The notes: generated by a model from the sequence alone, not told the origin. A DNA stretch of 64,000 nucleotides from Alphaproteobacteria bacterium Ga0077535 (GCA_001464425.1 LNEK01000044.1:129001-193000), one strand, 5' to 3'. Positions 44,921 through 56,529 are shown, numbered from the stretch's first letter. A program made the numbers and translations.

Positions 44921-46237
44921 TTAGCCGGCGCGTTGGCGCAGACGCTCAGCGACGGTGCCTTGGCGCAGGAAGTCCATGGCGCGGCTCAGCTGGTAGTCTT
45001 CTTCGGTGTCCCAGTTTTCCGGCGGCTGATCCTCCGGCATGTGGACAGCGCGGCGTTCCGCGCCCGAATCGTTGTCCAGCGCGTTCGGCAAGTCAGCTTC
45101 GCTGATGCCGAGGCGTTGCAGGCGCGCAATGTCTTCGGCGCTGATGCGGCGGGCGGCCACTTCCATGTCCGGCGTGATGCCAGCGCCTTGGATCGAACGG
45201 CCAGCCGGCGTGTAGTAACGCGCGGTGGTCAGGCGCAGCGCGCCGTCACGGCCGCCTTGCAGCGGGATCACGGTTTGCACCGAGCCTTTGCCGAACGAGT
45301 CGACGCCGACGATCAGCGCGCGGTTGCGATCCTGCAGAGCGCCGGCGACGATTTCCGCAGCCGAAGCGCTCGCGCCATTGATCAGCACCACTACCGGCAC
45401 GCCGGCGAGGTCATCACCGCGGCGGGCGTTGTAGCGTTGGACGTCTTCCGGTTGGCGGCCGCGCGTGGAAACCACTTCGCCGCCGTCGAGGAAGGCGTCT
45501 GAAACTTCGATGGCTTGGTCGAGCAGGCCACCCGGATTGTTGCGCAGATCGACAACGACGCCGCGCAGGCGTCCGCCGGTGTCACGGCGAACCTGGCGGA
45601 TCGCGTCCTGCAGCATCGAGCCGGTGCGCTCGTTAAACGTGGAAATACGGATGATGCCGATGTCGCCTTCAACGCGCGCAACGACGGCGCGGACGTTGAT
45701 GATCTCGCGCGTCAACGTGACGTCGAACGGATCAGTGTCTTCGCGCGCTACGGTGACAGTGATCGAGCTGCCGCTTTCACCACGCATGCGGCGCACAGCT
45801 TCGTTCAGCGTCAGGCCGACAATGCTTTCGCCGTCGATGGCGGTGAGATAGTCGCCGGCTTGAATGCCGGCGCGCGCGGCCGGGGTGCCGTCGATCGGCG
45901 AGACGACGCGCACGACGCCGTCTTCGCTGGTGACTTCTATGCCGAGCCCGCCGTATTCGCCGCGGGTCTGGGTTTGCATTTCGCGATACTCGGTCGCGTT
46001 CATGTAGGAGGAGTGCGGATCGAGCGAGGCGAGCATGCCTTGAATGGCCGCTTCCATCGCCTCTTCGTCGTTGATCTCGGTGACGTAATCCTGCTCCACG
46101 CGCGAGAGCACGTCGGCAAAGAGTTCGAGCTGCCGGTAGATGTCGCCGCGATCGCGGTCTTCAGGTGCGGACCACGCGAGCGCGCCCACAAGTGCCGCCA
46201 TGCCGGCGATTGGCGCCGCAACCCAAGCTAACCGCAT
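44921..46237 (-). CDS. ctpA: Carboxyl-terminal processing protease (S41)
   Basis: A 438-residue periplasmic serine protease. An N-terminal signal/anchor (about 1-24) precedes a helical region, the PDZ domain (about 85-160, with the GLGIEVTSEDG and AGIQAGDYLTAIDG elements) and the S41 catalytic core, in which the serine lies in NGASASAAEIVAGAL and the lysine in SFGKGSVQ; DLRNNPGGLLDQAI is also typical. CtpA enzymes cut exported proteins including peptidoglycan hydrolases. Following the EnvC-like gene by 38 bases, it forms part of a cell-wall cluster. Confidence 0.95.
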   Translation of the reverse strand: MRLAWVAAPIAGMAALVGALAWSAPEDRDRGDIYRQLELFADVLSRVEQDYVTEINDEEAMEAAIQGMLASLDPHSSYMNATEYREMQTQTRGEYGGLGIEVTSEDGVVRVVSPIDGTPAARAGIQAGDYLTAIDGESIVGLTLNEAVRRMRGESGSSITVTVAREDTDPFDVTLTREIINVRAVVARVEGDIGIIRISTFNERTGSMLQDAIRQVRRDTGGRLRGVVVDLRNNPGGLLDQAIEVSDAFLDGGEVVSTRGRQPEDVQRYNARRGDDLAGVPVVVLINGASASAAEIVAGALQDRNRALIVGVDSFGKGSVQTVIPLQGGRDGALRLTTARYYTPAGRSIQGAGITPDMEVAARRISAEDIARLQRLGISEADLPNALDNDSGAERRAVHMPEDQPPENWDTEEDYQLSRAMDFLRQGTVAERLRQRAG

Positions 46238-46275
46238 CCTACGTACTCCCCAGGCGTATTACGCCCGATCAAGCG

Positions 46276-47427
46276 TTAACCGGCTCTAACGCTACTCGCG
46301 GCGGTTAACCCCCGCCCGTTAAGCCAGCGCCCTGGATCGACCGCTCGTCCATCCCGGCGCACTTCTACATACAATTCCGGCGCCGGCGTGTCAGATGCTG
46401 CCATTTCCGCGATTGGCTGGCCCGCACGCACCGTATCGCCGACCCGGGCGGTAACTGATCCCAGGCCGGTGAGTACGAGAGCGTAACCACCATCGAAGTT
46501 GATGATCAAGACTTGGCCGTAGCTCCGGAACGCTCCGGCGTAGGTAATTTCACCTGCGGCGGGAGAAACCACCTGCGCCCCGGCCCGGGTGCGCAAAACC
46601 ACCCCCTGGGACGGCGATGCGCCATCAATGCGGGCGCCGAAGGCGCGGGTAATGCTGCCGTCGGCCGGCGCCAGCCAGGCGGCCGGAACTACGGATGGGC
46701 CACTGCTCGGCGTGGAGGGCGTCCGGCGGCTGCTGGCGGAGGCGCGCTGGGTGAGTTCTCGAAGGTTTCGGGCTTCGGCGGCAAAGGTGCGGGCGCGGCG
46801 GTCCGCGGCGGCGGCGTCGTTGGCCAATTGGGCCTGGGCGGCGCGCCGGCGGGCGGTCAGCGTGACGAGTTCAGCGCGCTCTGAATCGATGGCTGCGTAG
46901 GCGTCGGCCAGCACACGCTGTTCTTCGAGGACAGAGCTTTCCAACTGGCGCGCCTGCGCCAGGGTTTGTGCACTTTCGCGCTCGCGCTGCGCGAAAGATG
47001 GCGCGAGGGCCCGGGCCGCGATGCCATTTCGGACAGCGCGCGGATCGGCGCGGCGGCTGGCGAAGGCGGCGCCGATGAGGGCGCGTTCGAATGCATTTTG
47101 AGCTTGGCTGCGGTCGGCGGTGCTCGCGACGATCTGCGTGCGGAGTTCAGTGAGCCGAAGTTCCGCGGCGGTCGCGGCCGCTTCAGCCTCGGTGCGGCGC
47201 CGGCCAGATTCCACCAAGCGTGCATCGAGCGCCTGCACCTCGCGGCGCGCAGCAGTGGCTTCGCGGCGCAAGCGTTCAGCGCGCTGCGTTTCGGCGCGGC
47301 GATCGCGTTCGGCTTGTGTGGCGGTGCGCGCAGTTTGCGCGTCGGCGGCCGCGCTCGTCAGGAGCAGCGAAAGCGCCCCAGCCGCGCAAGCGACAAGAGC
47401 GCGGACGCGTTTTGCGTCTCGAGCCAT
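46276..47427 (-). CDS. EnvC-like murein hydrolase activator with degenerate M23 domain
   Basis: A 383-residue exported protein: signal peptide (about 1-30), long coiled coil (about 35-235, Arg/Ala/Glu-rich) and a C-terminal LytM/M23 domain (about 265-375). The zinc ligands of active M23 peptidases are missing: the usual histidine motifs read ALVLTGLG and LYVEVRRD. This is the case for EnvC-type activators, which switch on amidases at the septum instead of cutting peptidoglycan. It sits beside ctpA and the deacetylase gene, the usual alphaproteobacterial arrangement. Confidence 0.92.
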   Translation of the reverse strand: MARDAKRVRALVACAAGALSLLLTSAAADAQTARTATQAERDRRAETQRAERLRREATAARREVQALDARLVESGRRRTEAEAAATAAELRLTELRTQIVASTADRSQAQNAFERALIGAAFASRRADPRAVRNGIAARALAPSFAQRERESAQTLAQARQLESSVLEEQRVLADAYAAIDSERAELVTLTARRRAAQAQLANDAAAADRRARTFAAEARNLRELTQRASASSRRTPSTPSSGPSVVPAAWLAPADGSITRAFGARIDGASPSQGVVLRTRAGAQVVSPAAGEITYAGAFRSYGQVLIINFDGGYALVLTGLGSVTARVGDTVRAGQPIAEMAASDTPAPELYVEVRRDGRAVDPGRWLNGRGLTAASSVRAG

Positions 47428-47454
47428 GTTCCATACCCATATCGCCCGAGAACT

Positions 47455-47925
47455 TCAGTCTCGGTGATAAGGAGTACCGCACAATATCGTCACAGCTCGG
47501 TAAACCTGCTCGGCAATCATCACCCTTACGAGCCGATGTGGCCAAGTTTGTCTGCCAAAAGCCAGCTTTTCATCAGCGTTATCCTTAACGCTTTGCGAAG
47601 CGCCGTCGGCGCCGCCGATCCAGAATGTGGCGCATGGAATGCCGTCATCGCGCCAGCGCGCGAGCTTTTCGGCAAGTTGGCGCGAGGTCCATTCAGCGCC
47701 GCGCTCGTCCAACAGAATTTTGCGCGCATCGTCAGGCGTGGCGCGATAGAGCGCCGCCGCTTCCGCGCGCTGATCGCCAGCAGGCTTGCCTTCAACCTCG
47801 GTGAGTTCCACGCCCTTGAAGCCGAGCTGCTTTCCCGCAGCGGCGGCACGCGCGACATAGTCGGCGCTCAGCGCAGCTTCGGGCCCATCGCGTAGGCGGC
47901 CCACAACTGCGATCTGAATCCGCAA
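47455..47925 (-). CDS. rlmH: 23S rRNA (pseudouridine1915-N3)-methyltransferase
   Basis: A 156-residue SPOUT methyltransferase that modifies pseudouridine 1915 of 23S rRNA in helix 69. It has the family start MRIQIAVVGRLRDG, the SAM-binding FWIGGADGAS (usually IGGxxGxx) and the diagnostic C-terminus VMIAEQVYRAVTILCGTPYHRD, split at CGTPYHRD. Length is exactly typical. It follows rsfS with three bases between, the conserved rsfS-rlmH pair. Confidence 0.96.
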   Translation of the reverse strand: MRIQIAVVGRLRDGPEAALSADYVARAAAAGKQLGFKGVELTEVEGKPAGDQRAEAAALYRATPDDARKILLDERGAEWTSRQLAEKLARWRDDGIPCATFWIGGADGASQSVKDNADEKLAFGRQTWPHRLVRVMIAEQVYRAVTILCGTPYHRD

Positions 47926-47928
47926 AGC

Positions 47929-48345
47929 TTAGCTCGGCAGCGATGGGGTGGTGTGGTTGCCCGACCAGATCTTCTCGATGGCGTAGAACGAGCGCACTTC
48001 CGGACGGAAGAGGTGGATCACCACGTCACCGGCATCGACTAACACCCAGTCCGCCTGCGGCATGCCTTCGACGCGCACGTCCTTAACGCCCGCGTCCTTC
48101 AATTTGCTCATGACGTGTTCGGCCAGCGCGCCGACATGGCGCGCCGAGCGGCCGGAAGCCACTACGAGCATATCCGCGAATGAGGATTTGCCGCGGATGT
48201 CGATCGAGACAATCTCTTCAGCCTTATCGTCTTCGAGCGAGGTCAGCACGACTTGCGTCGCGGCTTCGACATCGATCCCCGGCGCGGGCCGGTTGGGATC
48301 GCGCTCGGTTTTCACGGCTTGGGGCGCGGCCGATTCGCGTTTCAT
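47929..48345 (-). CDS. rsfS: Ribosomal silencing factor RsfS
   Basis: A 138-residue member of the RsfS/Iojap family, which binds ribosomal protein L14 and blocks subunit joining under nutrient limitation. Typical segments: SLEDDKAEEIVSIDIRGKSS, FADMLVVASGRSARHVGALA and the end DWVLVDAGDVVIHLFRPEVR. The N-terminal 25 residues are charged and probably disordered. It lies 51 bases after nadD and directly before rlmH on the minus strand, a widely conserved order. Confidence 0.96.
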   Translation of the reverse strand: MKRESAAPQAVKTERDPNRPAPGIDVEAATQVVLTSLEDDKAEEIVSIDIRGKSSFADMLVVASGRSARHVGALAEHVMSKLKDAGVKDVRVEGMPQADWVLVDAGDVVIHLFRPEVRSFYAIEKIWSGNHTTPSLPS

Positions 48346-48396
48346 GTCAGGCGACAGGTGCTGGGTTCCTTCTGTGACCCTCGAAGGTCAACGCTA

Positions 48397-48948
48397 TCAC
48401 TTCCGCTTGGGTTTCGCCAATCGGGCGCCCCTGGCTTTGCGCAGGGCCGTCGAAGATTGGGAATTGTGACGGGCGTTCAAGTGCGTCCAACCTTTAGGCG
48501 CCGAAAGGCGGTCGGCGGGGGACGCGCCGGGCCGGGCGATAATGGCGATGGGGAGCGCCGCAGCCACCTCCCGCCAATTTCGCCATTTGCGGAAACTCGC
48601 CAGATTATCGGCGCCCATAATCAGGGTGAATTCCACACCCGGGTAAAGCTGCTTGAGCTTGCGGATCGTCTGATACGTGAAGGCGCAGCCGAGCCGCTGC
48701 TCAAGATCGGTCACGATCATGCGCCCGCCGTGCGCCTGCTCTTGCGCAGATTGCATGCGCGCGTCGAACGGGCTCGACTTGGGCTTCAGCGGATTTTGCG
48801 GAGAGACGAGCCACCAGACGCGGTCGAGCCCGAGGCGCGCCAGCGCCGTCTCGGCTACATGCGCGTGGCCTTCATGCGCCGGATCGAAGCTGCCGCCGAA
48901 CAAGCCAATGCGCATACCTGGATAGGCCAGGGGCAAATTACGCCTCAT
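48397..48948 (-). CDS. nadD: Nicotinate-nucleotide adenylyltransferase
   Basis: A 183-residue nucleotidyltransferase of NAD synthesis that joins nicotinate mononucleotide and ATP. It shows the GGSFDPAHEGH nucleotide-binding motif, WWLVSPQNPLK, FTLIMGADNLASFRKW and the family's end HNSQSSTALRK. The protein starts with about ten extra residues (MRRNLPLAYPG) before MRIGLFGGSFDP, which could be an alternative start. In related genomes obgE-proB-proA precede nadD; here a TerB-like gene on the other strand lies between obgE and nadD and proBA are absent. Confidence 0.95.
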   Translation of the reverse strand: MRRNLPLAYPGMRIGLFGGSFDPAHEGHAHVAETALARLGLDRVWWLVSPQNPLKPKSSPFDARMQSAQEQAHGGRMIVTDLEQRLGCAFTYQTIRKLKQLYPGVEFTLIMGADNLASFRKWRNWREVAAALPIAIIARPGASPADRLSAPKGWTHLNARHNSQSSTALRKARGARLAKPKRK

Positions 48949-49030
48949 GCGGGTCGCCGCGTGCTCATCGCGCCTATATAACCCTGCTAAGAACGCGCGT
49001 CACATGTGGCGTAGCGATTGGGTCGCATTG

Positions 49031-50520
<1,490 letters not shown>

Positions 50521-50545
50521 TTATATGGCCCCAGCGGCGTGCGCC

Positions 50546-53500
50546 TCAATCGCTTTCGCGCCGCCAACGCAGCGAAACGCGCTGATCGCCGTTGCCGAGG
50601 AAGCTTGTGATCAGCACCAGGCGCGGCCGGATCGTGTATTCGACACGCGTTTGCGCCTGCCCAAGTCCGGTGCGCGCGACCTCGACATAGACATTGCGCG
50701 TCAGATAGACGCCGCCAGCGACAAGAAAGCCACCATCCTCGTCCTGGCGCACATTGAAGCGATCGAGCCCGGCTGCCGCGCGAGCGGCGTCCACCAGATC
50801 GAGTGAGGCTTGCCCCGAAAGCGCCGCCAAGCTCGCCGCGAGCTGCGCCGCTTCGAGTGCCGAAAGATCTTCAACCGAGCGCCCGAACAGCACTTGCGGC
50901 AGGATTTCGTCCTCGGGGAGCCCCGGATTGCTGGTGAAGCTGATTTCCGGATCGCGCGCCGTGCCGCTGAGGCGCAGGTACGCTGTCAAATCCGGGGTGT
51001 CGCGTGTTGCGGTGAGCATGATCTCGGCGTCGAGCGGATCGCCGTCGAAGGAGATTGTCGCGTCGTCGATTTCGAACGGCTGGCCGGAGAGTGAGAGCGT
51101 GCCGCGCACCGCCCGCGCCGTGCCGAAGATGCGTGGGTTACGCGCCGTGCCGGCCAGCTGCAGATTGAGCGACCATTCCGCGTCGATGCCGCGCCCGCGC
51201 GTGAACACCCGGCCCGGCGCGCGGATGCGCACATCCAAAGTGGTGCGGCTGTCACGCACCGGCGCGGCTATCTCTTCCTCGTCCTCATCTTCGAAGCCGG
51301 GCCGGTTGATCTCGATGACTTCGATCGTGGGAATCCCGGCCTCAGGATTGCTGGCGATATCGACTTCCGCCTCGATGATGTTGATCTCGCCGTTCAAGCG
51401 CGACTGCAGTCCTTCCCAGCGCAGGGAGAGTTCGCCATTGGCGCGCGCGCGTGCGTCAGGGCGGTCGGCGATCAGCATGTTGCTCACCGTGACGGCGATA
51501 TTGCCTTCGCGCGCATTGGCGCTGCCGCCTGTCGCGGTGAGGCGGCCGCCACCGGGGCCGGACGCGGTGAAGTTTTCGATCGTCACGCCGCGCTCATCCA
51601 GCGCCACGCGCGCGTCGAGATCGACTAGGGTTACGCCGGTGAGCTTATCTTCAAAGCGGCCATCAACAATTTCGAGGAAGCCATCACCCGCGAGATATCC
51701 GGCGCCGAACTCGATCTCGCCTTCGCCGTTGAGTTGGCCGGTGAGTTGTTGATCCTGCAGCCGGGCCGCGGCCCACAATGAATCCGCCGGCCCGCGCACC
51801 GTCCATGTCGCCCGTCCGCGCCGCTCCGGCGCCAATGCGATGCGGATTGGATCAACTCCGGTGACGACTGGCGCATCTGCTTCAAAGCGCGCGACAAGGC
51901 CTTCGGTGGATGTTGCATCGACGACGGCACGCAATCGATTGGGATCGAGATTGCCAACGATGTGCATATCGAGCCGGCCGCGTTGGCGGCCTGCGAAGCG
52001 AGCGTCATCAAGTGTGATGTCAGCATCGCCACTCAAGCCGCCGCCATTGTTGGCGAGATTGATCCGGCCATCGATGCGGCCTTCCGCACGCTCGCCCCAA
52101 ATTGCGGCCAGCGGGCCGAGCGGCGCATCGTCGATCTGGGCTTGGCCGCGCAGCGCCCGGCCGCGCTCTTCCCACTGCGCGCGGACAATGCCATCGCCGA
52201 GCGCAACATCGAGGCTGGCGGTCGTGGTGTTGTTCTGAATGCGCGCCGTGATCGGCGCGCGGGTGAACACATCCGTTTCGGCAAGTTCGCCGCGGCCTTC
52301 GATGCGCAGGTCGGTCACGCCACGCGCAAAGCTCGCTGTGCCTGTGCCGGCGAACGCCAGCGGCGCATCGCGCAGGCGGCCGCGCATATCGAACTCGGCG
52401 GCGATGGCGTTGAACGGGCCGGTCGCACGCAGCGTCGCTGCCCGCACGCGCAGATCGCCTGCGCGCGCACCCATGATCTGCGCATCGAGGTTCAGCATGT
52501 CGGGCGTTAGCGAAAGATCGCCGGCTAGGCGCCCAGTGACGCCAGCAATCAAGCCATCGATCGCGCCGTTGACATCGAGTTCGGCGCTCACGCCGCCGGC
52601 GCCGATGCTGGCGTTGCCTTGCGCCTGCAGCGCGCCGAGCTGACCGTCGAGTTCGGTCAGCGTGATGACGCCTTCGTCGATGCCAATCAAAGAAGAGGCG
52701 ACAAGCGGTTGGCCCGAGGCTTGGCCCTCAACTTCAGCCCGCCCCGCATAGCCGCCGCCGCTCGGCGCCAAAGTGAAATTCACCACCGGCTGTTCGACGA
52801 CGACGCCGCCCGCGCTGAAACTCGAGAGCGAGGCCACCGCCGTGACGGTGGGCCGCGCGATCCGGCCGGTGATGCGGCCCGTCGCATCGAGAGCGCCGGC
52901 GATTTGCGCGCCGCCAATATCAAGCGGCCCGCGCGCAGTCGCTTCCAGTGAGAGGTCCGCTTCACCGCGCACAATGCGGCCAACGACGCCCGCGCGAAGG
53001 TTTTGCCCGTCTATGCGCGCATGCGAGACGGTGATGCCGCCATTCTCGTACGCGAAGCGCCCATCCAGGCGCGGCGTCGCGCCCAGCAATTGCGGCACGA
53101 TTGAAGGCGCGCCGCCAATCCCGGCGCCCTGGCCTTGCACCGTTGTCGTCCAGACACGCCCTTGCTCCGTCTGCTCGGCGAAGGCGCGAAAGCGGCCGCC
53201 AGCCTCGCCCGAGAGATCGGATACGATCGCGCCGAGGCGTCGCACGCGCCATTCGCCGCTGAACTCACCCGTACCGCCGGTCGCCCAGCCTTGCGCGCTC
53301 AGCGCCAGTGCGTCTCCGGTGAGTTCGCCTTGGCGTAACTCGAAGCGGCCGCGGCGGCGGTCGTACTGCAGATCGGTGCGCAGTCGCGCTTGTGCGAACA
53401 GCGGCGGCGAATCTTCCGGCGCGCGCAGATCGCTGGTCAGTGCAAAGCGTTCGGCGTTGAGCGAGGCCTCTACCGGGCCGGTAAGCCTCACGCGCTGGCC

Positions 53501-54634
53501 AAGCGCATCGATCTGCTGTGCGTCGAGCGTGCCGCGTATCGCGGTGGTGCCACGGGCGCGGCGAAGCTCGCCTTCCAGCCGTGTCGCGCCAAGCTCGAAC
53601 GGCGCTTCAAACGCGATGTTGGAGAGCCTTTCGCTGGTTGCGGTGAAGCGGGCAGGCCCGACAAGTTCGCGCTCCTCGTCAAGTTCGCCGCTTATCTCCA
53701 CGGCCAGGAACGGCGTTTGCGCGCGGGCGCTGAAGGCGCCGACCCGGTCGCCATTGGCGGTGAATTGAGCGCTATCGCCAATCCGGCGCGTCAGCGTTTC
53801 AAGGCGTGGCAAAATGTCGAACTGAGCTTGGCCGGCCGCTGTCCACGTCGTCGGCGTCCAGCTTGCTTCGCCTTGCAGCAATTGCGCCGCGCCGATCTGC
53901 GCTTGATAGCGCGCCGCTCCGGTCTGCGCATCGCCCGTACCGACAGCGGTGGCGCTGATGCCTTCCTCAGCGACGCCAAGCGCGCGCGCGAAGATGCCGC
54001 CCGGCGCGCTCGCGGCGTCGAGGTTGAGCTCGTAGTTCTCATCGGGGCTATAGGCGACGATCAGACGATCTGCGTCAGAGTCCGTGCGCCGCAATTCGAT
54101 GTTGAGCGCATCGACGGATCTATCTTCAAAGGTGAAGCCCAGCTGCGCGGTGAAGGCCGCAGCTTCACCGAAGGCCGCCTCATCAAGAATGATCTCGTTG
54201 ACGCGCACATCACCGAGGAAGACGTCAATCGTCGCGCCGCTGGAGGGGCGCTTCTCCAGCAGACGCGGCTGGCGGTGCATCACCAGCGAGTCGATCTGGC
54301 CGGCGCGAATGCGTACGGCGCCGAACAAAATATCTTGCGGCCGCCAATCGAGCGCCAGGTTGCTGGCTTCCAGCCAAACGCCTTCCTCATCTGCGATGCT
54401 GATGCGCTCAGCCCGCAGATTGCCGAGCCAGCTGCCACTCACCCCGTCGACGGTGATGCGCCCCAAGCGCCATACACGCTGGCCGTCCGCGAGTTCATCC
54501 ACCACCCACGGCGCTGCCGGCCCGAGCGCGACGAACATGCCGCCTGCGAGCGCAACGCCGCTCGCCACGTAGGCCCACTTGCGCCAGCGCTTAAGTTTGG
54601 GCTTCGGCGCGGCTGGTTCTTCGGGCGCGCTCAT
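50546..54634 (-). CDS. tamB: Translocation and assembly module protein TamB
   Basis: A 1362-residue AsmA-like envelope protein. One N-terminal membrane helix (about 18-38) anchors it in the inner membrane; the rest is a very long beta-rich, repetitive periplasmic stretch of the kind that forms a hydrophobic groove. The last 350 residues form the DUF490/TamB domain, with FTSNPGLPEDEILPQVLFGRS, characteristic of the family, and an end that resembles an outer-membrane strand (VEYTIRPRLVLITSFLGNG). It is somewhat longer than E. coli TamB (1259). The start overlaps the tamA stop (TAATG); the two form the TAM complex, implicated in phospholipid transport and outer-membrane protein assembly. Confidence 0.95.
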   Translation of the reverse strand: MSAPEEPAAPKPKLKRWRKWAYVASGVALAGGMFVALGPAAPWVVDELADGQRVWRLGRITVDGVSGSWLGNLRAERISIADEEGVWLEASNLALDWRPQDILFGAVRIRAGQIDSLVMHRQPRLLEKRPSSGATIDVFLGDVRVNEIILDEAAFGEAAAFTAQLGFTFEDRSVDALNIELRRTDSDADRLIVAYSPDENYELNLDAASAPGGIFARALGVAEEGISATAVGTGDAQTGAARYQAQIGAAQLLQGEASWTPTTWTAAGQAQFDILPRLETLTRRIGDSAQFTANGDRVGAFSARAQTPFLAVEISGELDEERELVGPARFTATSERLSNIAFEAPFELGATRLEGELRRARGTTAIRGTLDAQQIDALGQRVRLTGPVEASLNAERFALTSDLRAPEDSPPLFAQARLRTDLQYDRRRGRFELRQGELTGDALALSAQGWATGGTGEFSGEWRVRRLGAIVSDLSGEAGGRFRAFAEQTEQGRVWTTTVQGQGAGIGGAPSIVPQLLGATPRLDGRFAYENGGITVSHARIDGQNLRAGVVGRIVRGEADLSLEATARGPLDIGGAQIAGALDATGRITGRIARPTVTAVASLSSFSAGGVVVEQPVVNFTLAPSGGGYAGRAEVEGQASGQPLVASSLIGIDEGVITLTELDGQLGALQAQGNASIGAGGVSAELDVNGAIDGLIAGVTGRLAGDLSLTPDMLNLDAQIMGARAGDLRVRAATLRATGPFNAIAAEFDMRGRLRDAPLAFAGTGTASFARGVTDLRIEGRGELAETDVFTRAPITARIQNNTTTASLDVALGDGIVRAQWEERGRALRGQAQIDDAPLGPLAAIWGERAEGRIDGRINLANNGGGLSGDADITLDDARFAGRQRGRLDMHIVGNLDPNRLRAVVDATSTEGLVARFEADAPVVTGVDPIRIALAPERRGRATWTVRGPADSLWAAARLQDQQLTGQLNGEGEIEFGAGYLAGDGFLEIVDGRFEDKLTGVTLVDLDARVALDERGVTIENFTASGPGGGRLTATGGSANAREGNIAVTVSNMLIADRPDARARANGELSLRWEGLQSRLNGEINIIEAEVDIASNPEAGIPTIEVIEINRPGFEDEDEEEIAAPVRDSRTTLDVRIRAPGRVFTRGRGIDAEWSLNLQLAGTARNPRIFGTARAVRGTLSLSGQPFEIDDATISFDGDPLDAEIMLTATRDTPDLTAYLRLSGTARDPEISFTSNPGLPEDEILPQVLFGRSVEDLSALEAAQLAASLAALSGQASLDLVDAARAAAGLDRFNVRQDEDGGFLVAGGVYLTRNVYVEVARTGLGQAQTRVEYTIRPRLVLITSFLGNGDQRVSLRWRRESD

Positions 54635-56445
54635 TAGAACGCCTGGCCGATGCTGATATAGAGCGCGTAGTCATCGCTCGAGAATTCGTCGTCGAGCGGC
54701 ACGGCAACGTCAAAACGGAGCGGCGCAAATCCGAGATCGTAGCGCAGGCCAACGCCGACGCCGAAGCTGAGGTCGCCCGCGTCCGCCCAATCATCGAACG
54801 CCGTCCCGCCATCAATGAACGCCACTGCGCCAAGCCGTGATGCAAAGCGCCAACGCGCTTCGATCGAGCCTTCGACCACGCCTTGGCCGCCAGGCGTCAG
54901 CCCAAGCAGATCGCGTTCGAGCGGATAAATGGAATTGTATTCATAGCCGCGCACTGAGCCCCCGCCGCCCGCGTAGAAGCGTCGATCCGGCGGCACATCG
55001 TCAGCGCTGCCAGCGACGGCTTCCAGCCACCCGGCGCGGATGCGCGCAGCAAGCGTGAGTGTGTTCTCGCGTCCGAAAGATTCGTAACCGCGCGCTTCCG
55101 CCGAAGCACGCACGAAGCCGAGCGTCGCGTCGCCCGAGGAAACGGAGGGCTCCACCCGCACTTCCAAGATCGAACCATCGAGCGGGTCGAGCGTGAGTTC
55201 GGTGGTGTCGTGACGCAGGTTGTAAAAGCCGCTGAGCACCACGGCCTCGTTCACGCTGCCCACGAGATCGTCGTATTGGTCGGCGGAGAGCCGCAAGCCA
55301 TAGCTGCGGCCAAGGCGCAGCCGGGTCGAAGCATCGACGTTGGCGTAGAGCGCAAGGCCCTGGCGTGTGTACGCCGCTGGCGCTTCGCGCTCGGCGCTGA
55401 CGCCGATCGTGACAGCATGGCCGAGCCCCGCCGCATGCGGGCGGACCAGCGCGACCGAAAGCTCTTGCTGCAGTTCGGCCAAAGTGGCGGACGTGATCAG
55501 CGAGTCGGCGCGGCCGGTGAAGTTGCGGCGCGTCCACTGGCCGACGACACCAGCGCCCTCCGTGGTGGAATAGGAGAGGCCGAGTTCGTAGGCGTTGCGG
55601 CGCGCTGGTTCGATTTCAAGGATAACATCACGCACGCCATTGGCGTTAGGTTGGTCCAACCGCGTGGAAACGCTGGTGACGGCGCCGGTAGAGCTTAGGT
55701 CCCGCCGTAATCGGGTCAGCGCGTCTGGCGAATAGGTTTCGCCGTGCCCCCAATTTTGCAGATCGTCGATGAAGCCTGGCCGAAAAATAGTGCTGGGCTC
55801 GGCGCGCACATCGCCGAGATAAGCGCGTGCGCCCGCGTCGAACTGATATGCCGGTGTAACCGAGTTCGCGGCGTGATCGACGACGACGCGCCGTGGCTGC
55901 GCCGCAGCGTCCGGATAGCCGCCGTTGTGCAACGCTGCCAATGCGGTGGCTTCCGCCTCCAACACAGCGCCCGAACGCGCGGGCGCGCCTTCCGGTACGA
56001 GGCTCAGCGCATTGCGTGCTTCCAGATCAGTCGCCGAATCCGGTGTCGCGTCGGCGTAAGCAAGCGATGGATCGGCGAAGCTGAAGCGCTGCCCTGCTTC
56101 GATGATCAGGCGTGCAGCCGGCGGCTCTTCTGTAGCTTCCGGCGTGACCGTGGCGCCGTAATAGCCCTCCGAGCGCAGCCAGACGCGCGCACGCGCGGCA
56201 GCTTCTTCGGCGATGCGTTCCGCATCGAACAAGCTTGATGGCCGCTCGCGATCGGGCAGGAGATCGCGAATGGTGTCGCGCATGTCCTTATCGCCGCCTT
56301 CAACGACGACGGGCGAGTCGGCCCACGCTGCCGGCGGCGCCGCAAGAGCGACGGCCGCGGCTAGGGCGGCTGGGAGGACAGGAAATAGGCGCATCGCGAG
56401 CTGTCGCCAGACTCGCGCCGCGCCGGTTAATGCTTCATCAACCAT
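54634..56445 (-). CDS. tamA: Outer-membrane protein TamA (BamA/Omp85 family)
   Basis: A 603-residue Omp85-family protein. After an N-terminal signal region, three POTRA domains (about 45-245) are followed by a 16-strand barrel (about 255-603). The barrel contains FYAGGGGSVRGYEYNSI, the RGY motif of Omp85 proteins, and ends in an aromatic residue (YISIGQAF), the usual outer-membrane signal. The given start (ATG 56445) leaves a long n-region before the hydrophobic signal; the ATG at 56394 (MRLFPVLPAALAAAVAL) gives a more classical signal peptide and may be the true start. Partner of TamB downstream. Confidence 0.95.
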   Translation of the reverse strand: MVDEALTGAARVWRQLAMRLFPVLPAALAAAVALAAPPAAWADSPVVVEGGDKDMRDTIRDLLPDRERPSSLFDAERIAEEAAARARVWLRSEGYYGATVTPEATEEPPAARLIIEAGQRFSFADPSLAYADATPDSATDLEARNALSLVPEGAPARSGAVLEAEATALAALHNGGYPDAAAQPRRVVVDHAANSVTPAYQFDAGARAYLGDVRAEPSTIFRPGFIDDLQNWGHGETYSPDALTRLRRDLSSTGAVTSVSTRLDQPNANGVRDVILEIEPARRNAYELGLSYSTTEGAGVVGQWTRRNFTGRADSLITSATLAELQQELSVALVRPHAAGLGHAVTIGVSAEREAPAAYTRQGLALYANVDASTRLRLGRSYGLRLSADQYDDLVGSVNEAVVLSGFYNLRHDTTELTLDPLDGSILEVRVEPSVSSGDATLGFVRASAEARGYESFGRENTLTLAARIRAGWLEAVAGSADDVPPDRRFYAGGGGSVRGYEYNSIYPLERDLLGLTPGGQGVVEGSIEARWRFASRLGAVAFIDGGTAFDDWADAGDLSFGVGVGLRYDLGFAPLRFDVAVPLDDEFSSDDYALYISIGQAF

Positions 56446-56529
56446 AGGCTCTGGGCTGCACCCCAGACCCGCGCGAAATGTCTCATGAAATCAGAGACAA
56501 AGAAACCCGCAATGGCGTCTTGCCGGGGT

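Noticed and set aside
46276-47427. EnvC-like protein as an inactivated M23 peptidase gene
   Set aside because: Loss of the zinc ligands is normal for EnvC-type amidase activators and the gene is otherwise intact and in its usual neighbourhood.
53390-54637. A 415-codon plus-strand open frame opposite tamB
   Set aside because: The tamB protein is recognisable throughout; the opposite frame has shadow composition rich in Arg and Ala.
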